Made by a program: the position numbers and the translations under genes
Notes under the pieces: model-generated
The model's input: the letters and a program-made list of their open reading frames with translations, nothing else
Databases searched by the model: none
What the model was told of the DNA's origin: nothing
NCBI GenBank assembly: GCA_905116865.2
Contig: CAJHNH020005968.1
Coordinates: forward strand, 30,001 to 94,000
From: Candidula unifasciata
Lineage: Eukaryota > Mollusca > Gastropoda > Stylommatophora > Geomitridae
Length of the DNA: 64,000 nt
Reading direction: 5' to 3'
Part shown: positions 56,556 to 64,000 of the stretch, piece by piece
Numbering within the stretch: position 1 is the first letter of the stretch
Layout: each line of letters opens with the position of its first letter

Positions 56556-57788
56556 CATGTAATAAACAGAAATAAACAACATGTAATACACAGAAATAAA
56601 CAGCATGTAATACACGGAAATAAACACCATGTAATACACAGAAATAAACACCATGTAATACACAGAAATAAATAACATGTAATACACAGAAATAAATAGC
56701 ATGTAATACACAGAAATAAACAACATGTAATACACAGAAATAAACAGCATGTAATACACAGAAATGAACAACATGTAATACACAGAAATAAACATCATGT
56801 AATACACGGAAATAAACAGCATGTAATACACAGAAATAAACAACATGTAATACACAGAAATAAACAACATGTAATACACAGAAATAAACACCATGTAATA
56901 CACAGAAATAAACAGCATGTAATTCACAGAAATAAACAGCATGTAATACACAGAAATAAACAACATGTAATACACATAAATAAACAGCATGTAATACACA
57001 GAAATAAACAACATGTAATACACAGAAATAAACACCATGTAATACATAGAAATAAACAGCATGTAATTCACAGAAATAAACAGCTCGTAATACGCAGAAA
57101 TAAACAGCATGTAACACACAGAAATAAACACCATGTAATACACAGAAATAAACAGCATGTAATACACAGAAATAAACAACTCGTAATACACAGAAATAAA
57201 GAGCATGTAATTTACAGAATTAAACAGCTCGTAATACACAGAAATAAACAGCATGTTATTCACAGAAATAAACAGCATGTAATACTCATAAATAAAGAGC
57301 ATGTAATTTACAGAATTAAACAGCTCGTAATACACAGAAATAAACAGCATGTAATTCACAGAAATAAACAGCTCGTAATACTCATAAATAAAGAGCATGT
57401 AATTCATAGAAATAAACAGCTCGTAATACAAAGAAATAAACAGCTCGTAATACACAGAAATAAATAGCTCGTAATACACAGAAATAAACAGCATGTAATA
57501 CACGGAAATAAACAGCATATAATACACAGAAAAACAGCATGCAATACACAGAAATATACAGCATGTAATACACAGAAATAAACAACATGTAATACACAGA
57601 AATAAACAGCATGTAATACACAGAAATAAACAGCATGTAATACACAGAAATAAACAGCTCGTAATACACAGAAATAAACAGCATGTAATACACAGAAATA
57701 ATCAGCATGTAATACACAGAAATGATCAGCATGTAATACACAGAAATAAACACCACGTAGTACACAGAAATAAACAGCATGTAATACG
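56556..57788. repeat. Tandem array, 24-bp unit (about 51 copies)
   Basis: Unit ATGTAATACACAGAAATAAA CAGC. As 24 is a multiple of three, a 342-codon minus frame of repeating YYMLFISV appears; it is an artefact. Confidence 0.97.
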
Positions 57789-58577
57789 TATATGTAATTG
57801 TCCACTGATTTCAAACGACAGTGTCAATAATTGACAAGAGCAATAACTGGTGTAGCTGGGGTGTAGCCAAAGTTTTATCCCCTGCTTAAATATGCCTTCC
57901 GGCCACATGTCTACAAAGGTTTCTTTTTTTTTTTTTTCTCCACTCTTTTCTCGAATCCTTTCTCTCCTTGCTTTTAGCCAGCAACCCCCTCCCTCCTGCC
58001 GAAGACTCAGCCAACTCAGCCCAGGTTCCGTTCCCCAGTCTGTGTACATAAGTCCATTTAACGTTCCCACAGGGCAGACCTCGACCTTACGTGGCTTCCC
58101 CAGCTCAGGTCACTTTAGGCCAAGCGAAACTCTCGCCATGCTCCAGTCCTGTCTCGCCCCTCCCTCGATAGGCACTCCAGGAGAGAACCAGGCACCCAAA
58201 CGGCTCCCGAGATTGACCTTGATGATCCGATTCTACAGCGAAACTGGGTCAGCCCCGGGATCCGGTCTGCACATGTGGCCGGTAAAAGTTGCGGGACGGA
58301 ATAACAATCTTCTCCCCCCTTTCTGAATCCGTTCCTGGTCCATTCCGACTTGTCTGTAAGCATTTAATTACCTGGTTCGAACCCAAACACACGAGGCCTA
58401 GATTTACAAAGACTAGATCGTATTTCTGAAGACGTTGGGAGTAAAAATAGCGTTACTGGAAGAGTTGACAAGGACCAGTTAAATGTTTTGGCAACTTAAA
58501 AAAGGAAATATTCTTTTAAAAACCAAACTGGAGGGGACATTTAAAGACAACCGAGCAAGAATAGACAGGTGAATGGA
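57789..58577. other. BCL11 intron, unique segment
   Basis: Contains a 144-codon + frame (57892-58326) and an overlapping 82-codon minus frame; neither is recognised. GC-richer than its surroundings between two arrays. Confidence 0.5.
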
Positions 58578-59170
58578 AAACATCAAGGGAAGGGAGAGGT
58601 TGAGAGATTACGTCAAGGGAAGGGAGAGGTTGAGCAATAACATCAAGGAAAGGGAGAGGTTGAGCAATAACATCAAGGGAAGGAAGAGGTAGAGCGATAA
58701 CGTCAAGGGAAGGGAGAGGTAGAGGCATAACATCGAGGGATGGGAGAGGTAGAGAAATAACGTCAAGGAAAGGGAGATGTAGAGAGCGATAACGTCAATG
58801 AAAGGGAGATGTAGAAGGATAACGTGAAGCGAAGTTAGAGGTAGAGCGATAACGTCAAGGGAAGGGAGAAGTAGAGAGATAACATCAAGGGAAGAGAGAG
58901 GTAAAGAGATAACGATAGCGGAAGGGAGAGGTAGTGGGATAACGTCAAGGGAAGGGAGAGGTAGAGCGATAACGTCAAGGAAAGGGAAATGTAGAGCGAT
59001 AACGTCAAGGGAAGGGAGAGGTAGAGCAGTAACGTTAAGGAATGGGAGAGGTAGAGAAATAACATCAAAGAAGAGGTAGAGGAATAACATAAATGGAAGT
59101 AAGAGGGACAACGTCAATGGAAGGAAGAGGGATAACGTCAAGGAAATGGAGAGGCAGAGGAATAACACGA
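58578..59170. repeat. Tandem array, 30-bp unit (about 20 copies)
   Basis: Purine-rich unit ATAACGTCAAGGGAAGGGAG AGGTAGAGCG with growing divergence to the right. Confidence 0.93.
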
Positions 59171-59449
59171 AGAGAAAGGAGAACTGAAGGCTGAGAGAAT
59201 GTACAGCCAACACGATCAACTCAGAGTTACAGATCTATTCTAGCCGTTGAGGTGTCGAGTGTAATATCAGGTTTTGCTTCTTGTTCTCCCGGCTGCCTCG
59301 ACCAGAGACACAACGTGCTGGTGTAGAGTTTATGTTATCTTTCTATCTGATTGATGGTCTACCTCGAGCTCCACCACGTCCGTGTCCTCTTTCAGGGTAA
59401 GCCGTGTGAGAGTATGGTGTCACAAGGCATTCTTGAATGAATGAATGAA

Positions 59450-59652
59450 TTTCTACCCCACCAGGCGATCACACAAGCGATAAATACCCGATGACACAAA
59501 GTGCCACCATGTGGATGAGGATCGCCGTGGAGAGGTCCCAGAAACCGCGTTCAGACAATTGGCCATATTTATGGCCTGCCTATATTGCGGCCCCTGGCAA
59601 AAGCCAGAGTGGGGCTTCAAATAACAAAAAATTACGTCCTAAAAAGGACTAT
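59450..59652 (+). mobile_element. Family C repeat, copy 5
   Basis: Full copy, preceded by an (AATG)n-type run at 59436-59449; ends TTACGTCCTAAAAAGGAC. Confidence 0.85.
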
Positions 59653-59954
59653 AGTAGTAGTATAGGGTTAGGGTTTCTTAGAGGTCAGACTATTTTATTT
59701 GCTGTCTTTGTGTTGATTTAAATGGGTTCTCTGCCGCCACTTCTCTCATGACCTCGTTTATTATTTTGTCTCTTGCTGTGTTGAAATGCCCCAGCGAGAA
59801 GCCAATGACAGCATTGAGTATCTGAGCTGAAAACGCCATTAATCTGATTGTCTAGTTTCGAACTATTTACTGTGTCTTAGCTGAAGACATGCGTCTGATT
59901 GTCGTTTCTAATTATTACATGTGTCTTTGCTGAAGACATAAGTTGGATTGTCCA

Positions 59955-60047
59955 GTTTCTGACAGTTGAATTTGCCACGGTGGCGTATTAGTTACTGCCC
60001 CAGACTTTCAGAATATTGGTCCGGTGCAGTCCTCGCTAGAGGTTGTT

Positions 60048-60078
<31 letters not shown>

Positions 60079-60090
60079 TTGTTGTTGTTG
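59955..60090 (+). repeat. Possible SINE head with (TTG)n tail
   Basis: CCACGGTGGCGTATTAGTTA and GGTCCGGTGCAGTCCTCGC resemble A and B boxes; a (GTT)n run with one GCT interruption follows at 60041-60090. Confidence 0.4.
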
Positions 60091-60439
60091 ATCCAGCGGC
60101 GCATGAGCTTTCGCCCTTTGGCCCAATGCCATGTAGGGAAATTTACATGTTTTCACAAGCTGTTCTTTTCCTCCTTACAAGGTGCTCCACCTGTGTGGTC
60201 TCGCTAGAGATAAGTATTTTCCACTGTTACGTCTCTGAGGCCCCGTTTTTGTCTACAGGAATGGACACACGTATGTAGTAGGTAGTCAGGGAACAGAAGC
60301 AAATACTGCTGGGAAGGGGGGGGGTGGAGCATTAGACCCTACAGATGTCCTGGAAACTGCATACGATACTTCCGGGTCGCCATTACTTCCTGGTCAATTT
60401 TCATAAAATTATGAACATTCTCTTTCTCTTCATATATCT

Positions 60440-60605
60440 CTCTCGCTCTCCCTATCACATTGTGTGTGTATGTATTCTCACGCTGTCTCTCTCTCTATAT
60501 ATAAATAAATGTATATATATCTGTCCCTGTATATGTATCTCTGACTCTCTTTGTCTGCGTCTGTGCCTCTCTCTCTCTGCCCCCCCTCTCTCTCTCTCTC
60601 TCTGT
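60440..60605. repeat. CT/TA-rich microsatellite cluster
   Basis: CT-rich blocks at 60440-60500 and 60566-60603 with a TATATA stretch between. Confidence 0.85.
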
Positions 60606-61685
60606 GTGCCCGGGATGCTTTACCAATATTTTCCCAGCGTGACGACACAGGACAGTCCAATATTTTCAAGGGTGGTAAGTGCGGGTTTCCTGACTTTCTG
60701 ATGCTTTTAACTACCCCAAAACCCCTAGAACTGGACCTAACCCCAACCCACCTATGTCCCACAGGGAATGCAGCCTAGGTCCCACGACTGCATGCAGCCT
60801 AGGTCCCACTCCCTAAAATATTCGACTTTCTGTCTGGGGTAAGATATTTGGATAGAATTGTGCCTGGGTGTTACCCATTCTCCTACTTCTCTAAACTATC
60901 CGCAGGTTAAATCATTTCCCAAACACGCATGGGCCCCTGAACTTCCGAGCCGACAGCTCTGAGTGCTCTGACTGACTGAGGCGAGGGAGGAATAAAAGAA
61001 AAACCATTGCCTACCACTGGTCCTACCTTCCCCCAGGTATCCCACCATTCCGTCCCCCAGCTTGTAAATGACTCAGGCTAACATAGAGAGACACAAAGAA
61101 GGAAGTAGACGTCTACATGCCCGCTTTCTTCTATCACGTCTGCTGCCCCCGGTACAGTTCCCCTCACCGACTCTCTGGTAGTCTTGCAATCTGACCTAAC
61201 AGTTTCACCGTTTGGCAGTAAGCGCGCCCACCATTTTAAACGCCCCCCCCCCCCTCCCCTAACCGATCTGGAGAACGCATTAAAACTTTGAGATGTTAAA
61301 ACCACTGTTCCATTCTTCCTTCCCGTATCGATTTCCCAGTCCCCATTTGAAAAGGGGCAGGATGGAGAGGGAGGGGAGGGGAGAAGAGGATTGCCCCATT
61401 GTGCACTAACAGGATAAATAAAAGATGACTAATTGAAAGTTTAGTGAATCGGATGTGTTCAACCGAAAGGTGCCTGTATCGCAGCCTAGCTGTGAACCGT
61501 ATCCTAAGGTGCCAGCCACATTTTTATGGGCGAACGCAGAAACAGGTGAAAGAAGAAATGTCCTTCAAGCAGTACCTTTTTGAGTATTTCTGTCCCCCAT
61601 ATAAGTTCTGGGACTCCATTTGTGGCGGGAGGGGGGGGGGGGGGGGGGGGGGTAAATGGACCCACTACCCCCAAAAAGTTGTAAC
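60606..61685. other. BCL11 intron, no recognised feature
   Basis: Tandem GCAGCCTAGGTCCCA doublet at about 60770-60810, a C run near 61244, a purine-rich patch near 61360 and a G run near 61630. Confidence 0.55.
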
Positions 61686-61870
61686 AATTGATTAGCTGGG
61701 CGTGTTTCCTTCGAAGTCGACGTGCATCTGTATGAAAGCTGAGAAACCAACAGTCTGCATACATATAAGCCAGATCAGACCAATATATGTGCATAACAAA
61801 ACCGTTAGGTTCCAGAATAAGTCCAGAAGTGGACGAACAGTCAGAAGTTTGTACAGCTGGCGAATGCTGT
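61686..61870 (+). mobile_element. Family A SINE-like repeat, copy 16
   Basis: Contains TCCTTCGAAGTCGACGTGCA, CCAACAGTCTGCATACATAT, AGTGGACGAACAGTCAGAAG and GTACAGCTGGCGAATG. It directly abuts a family C copy downstream. Confidence 0.7.
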
Positions 61871-61884
61871 GTATGTATGTAAGT

Positions 61885-62097
61885 TGTACCCCACCAGGAG
61901 GACATCACACAAGCGATAAACACCCGGTGACACAAAGTGCCACCATGCGGATTAGGATCACCCGTGGAGAGGTCCCAGAAACCCCCTTCAGCCGCCATTG
62001 CCACAATTATGGTCCATCTATATTCAGGGCCCCCGGCAAAAGCCAAGGTGGGGCTTCAACAAATCAAAAATTGCACCCCACAAGAGGGCAGCAGTAA
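61885..62097 (+). mobile_element. Family C repeat, copy 6
   Basis: Starts GTACCCCACCAGGAGGACAT immediately after a family A copy; the 3' palindrome is lost (TTGCACCCCACAAGAGGG). Confidence 0.75.
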
Positions 62098-62763
62098 TAG
62101 CATTTCGAATGCTAAGAAATGTTATGGTGATAGTAGAAACGACCAGGGTCATGTTTTTGGTAACTCAATCGTTTTACCCCCTAAAAAAAATTTTCTTTAA
62201 AAAAAAAAAACAACCGCCCTGGTCATATGCCAGTCTTATGTATGCCCAATAGGTCAGTGACCTAGTTTCTTCCAAGAGCGACCTTTATGCCCCTCCCCAT
62301 GAATGGTTAAGTACGAGTTGGATATCTATAACCCCTGGAGCTGTTACTGCTGCCGTGATTTACTGCCCTTTGGTGTTGCGGTTACGAATTATCTCCCCTG
62401 CCGAGCCAAGAAATGAGATTTTCTCTCAGTTGTTTCCATTCCCCATCTCTGGTCAGCGTTCCTCAGCTGCTACCAACAAATGCTCCTGCCCGCTGGGTTT
62501 CTCAACCGACTTTTGTCGAACGTGTTATGCCCAGAGAGTAGCGCTTTGAAGATTTCGGCAGCATAGGGCTATCTGGTGTTGGGCTCCTGATACTTTCTCA
62601 GAGATTTATTGACGTTGGTGTCATAAATGTTCTGCCAGGACCGTTTCCCGGTATCTAGCACTCTTGTTTCTAGCCAGTCCACCGTTTAATTGTGGGGCTT
62701 CCTTGTGGGGTCGCACGAGCGGTTCCCGCCAATTGTGGGCTGTGATGAGATGAGTTTTCTTCT
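62098..62763. other. BCL11 intron, no recognised feature
   Basis: Unique DNA with an A run near 62198. Confidence 0.55.
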
Positions 62764-62841
62764 TCTCCACCTCCTCCTCCTCCTCCTCCTCCTCCACTAC
62801 GACCACCACCATCATTGCTACTGCTGCTGCTATTGCTGCTG

Positions 62842-62898
<57 letters not shown>

Positions 62899-62931
62899 CT
62901 ACTACTCCTATTACTACTACTACTACTCCTA

Positions 62932-62963
<32 letters not shown>

Positions 62964-62992
62964 ACTACTGCTACGACTACGACGACGACGAG
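62764..62992. repeat. Triplet repeats (CTC)n-(GCT)n-(TAC)n-(GCT)n-(CGA)n
   Basis: A succession of triplet repeats, mainly TAC/ACT. Poly-Leu, poly-Tyr and poly-Ser frames are artefacts. About 550 bp upstream of the second BCL11 exon. Confidence 0.93.
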
Positions 62993-63542
62993 AACAAGAG
63001 AAACGCTGATAGAAGAAATAAAGATAATAAAAGAGTAACGGCGTGCTCAACATCTTCATGGATTTGATCCAGGCAGGAGTGGGTCGGGTAGGAAACAGAA
63101 ACAACGCCAACCCTATTCTGTCACTGTACATCCATTTTTGTGTTCCTTACTCGCATGGCTGGAATAAACAAACGTCTTTTCGTGCAAAAAGTAAATCGAG
63201 AAAATGGGAAATAATCTGAAAGCTTCATAACCCAGAAATGAATATTCTTCTCTTATAACATGATTGGTCTGAACTATTTGGCGCACCTTCTGAACTTTTC
63301 GGCGAGCCGTGGTTGTAGTATTCTGGTCTGTACTCTATGAGTCCAGTGCTCTACACCTGTACACTGGAAGGTGCGGAAAACAGTTCTTTACACGATTCTT
63401 TAGTGAGTACATCACTTACAGAAAGGCTGCGTTTGGGCCCAGGGTGGCAATACGTCCTCTATCAGATGTAGATTTCAGATTTGAAACTATGCTTGCTGAT
63501 CTTGGCTTTAACTAACTACATGTAAATCTGTGTTTATTTCAG
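62993..63542. other. BCL11 intron, 3' end up to the splice acceptor
   Basis: Unique DNA; a pyrimidine-rich tract (TCTGTGTTTATTTCAG) precedes the exon at 63543. Confidence 0.6.
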
Positions 63543-64000
63543 AACCGTCAAGGTTTGTCTGCGAGACGTGCCGCAGCACGTATACCTCAGCCTGGGCTCT
63601 GCTGCAACACGCCCAGAAGGAGCACGGGATGAAGATCTACACAAGCCCCAGCTCTACCGGCAGCCACTACCAGCAGTCGTCCCCGGCGTCCACGCCCTTA
63701 ACCAGCGGCATGTCTCCCATAGATTTGATTGTGGCCTCGTCGTCACCTCGGTCAGGTCTCGATCACAGATCCATGTCGTCTGGCAGTAATGGCTCATCCT
63801 CGCCCTACCCTGTACACGCCCCGAATCCTTTCACATCGCCTTTCAGATTGCCCTTGGACTCCCGCTTGTCCCACCCCACTTCTCTGAGTCCGTTCTCTCG
63901 TCCTCCCAACTTCGATTTTGATCTTATCAGCGATTACCGATTACGTCCGCAGCTGATCGGCCGAGGAGGTTCGGGTCTCGAACATTCTTCCTTCACATTA
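63543..64000 (+). CDS. BCL11: BCL11-family transcription factor, next exon with first C2H2 finger (runs off window)
   Basis: The acceptor TTTATTTCAG ends at 63542. The leading AA joins the G left by the previous exon to make Glu, giving E-P-S-R-F-V-C, which corresponds to human DEPSSYTC. The frame stays open for 152 codons to the last base, so the exon continues beyond the window. It encodes [19 protein letters not shown] followed by KEHGMKIY, a C-x2-C-x12-H-x4-H finger almost residue-for-residue like BCL11 finger 1 (human CTTCKQPFTSAWFLLQHAQ). A Ser/Pro-rich low-complexity stretch follows, including [11 protein letters not shown], which resembles the NPFNLLRIP segment of the vertebrate protein. 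The remaining C2H2 fingers that bind DNA in BCL11A/B should lie to the right, probably in the same exon. An alternative frame (63568-63789) is a shadow. Confidence 0.9.

Larger units (their letters stand above)
46765..63542 (+). other. BCL11: BCL11 intron between CCHC-finger and first C2H2-finger exons (16,778 bp)
   Basis: Bounded by GTGAGT at 46765 and TTTCAG at 63542, phase 1 on both sides. It is packed with tandem arrays (38-, 22-, 31-, 47-, 72-, 24- and 30-bp units), several SINE copies, a truncated LINE and hAT-like termini, listed separately. No additional coding exon was recognised; vertebrate BCL11A has an extra short exon before the finger-1 exon. The equivalent part of human BCL11A contains the well-known erythroid enhancers, but nothing here can be called an enhancer from sequence alone. 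Confidence 0.8.

Noticed and set aside
56499..57780. 342-codon minus-strand frame (YYMLFISV repeats), superficially a membrane protein
   Set aside because: 24-bp array read in frame; no start context or adjoining unique coding sequence.
57892..58326. 144-codon + frame in the BCL11 intron
   Set aside because: No recognised family, no splice signals that would include it in BCL11, and an overlapping antisense frame is equally plausible.

Overview
The window is eukaryotic, repeat-dominated animal DNA. The only gene recognised with confidence is a BCL11-type (BCL11A/BCL11B, CTIP) zinc-finger transcription factor on the + strand. It is represented by two coding exons: 46279-46764, with the N-terminal CCHC zinc finger and an acidic linker, and 63543 to the window end, with the first C2H2 finger. 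Both have good splice signals and compatible phase-1 junctions, and a 16,778-bp intron separates them. The first exon of the gene and the later C2H2 finger pairs are not in view. A bilaterian BCL11 gene set among many tRNA-derived SINEs, (GAA)-tailed LINE fragments, hAT-like elements and dense minisatellites fits an invertebrate with a large repeat-rich genome. A mollusc, perhaps a gastropod, is my best guess; that assignment is inference.

Layout. 1-13 kb: SINE copies (one split by a foldback insertion), a 1.7-kb array of a 36-bp repeat, several microsatellites, a LINE 3' remnant and a 340-bp (TTC)n tract that is the overgrown tail of a SINE. 13-22.5 kb: LINE remnants, a nearly readable reverse transcriptase (16300-17966), a SINE with a perfect target-site duplication, arrays with 46-, 22- and 32-bp units, and an RNase H-bearing LINE fragment on the minus strand. 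Two unrecognised minus-strand exon candidates lie at 13165-13291 and 19640-19759. 22.5-32 kb: simple repeats, SINEs and a 1.1-kb AT-rich 14-bp array carrying a SINE insertion. 32.2-33.7 kb: a hAT-like non-autonomous element that contains two minisatellites and a nested miniature element. 34-46 kb: several repeat families and low-complexity DNA up to the BCL11 exon. 46.8-63.5 kb: the BCL11 intron, holding at least seven tandem arrays (38, 22, 31, 47, 72, 24 and 30 bp) plus SINEs, LINE and hAT-like fragments.

Most long open frames in the window are artefacts of tandem repeats whose unit length keeps frames open. I separated interspersed repeats into families by comparing copies within the window: A ((GAA)-tailed, 16 copies), B (tRNA-headed SINE, 9), C (ends in a palindrome, 6), D (tRNA-like SINE, 5) and E (2). 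These labels are mine; no database was searched and boundaries are approximate. No complete RNA gene, CRISPR array or intact autonomous transposon was found.
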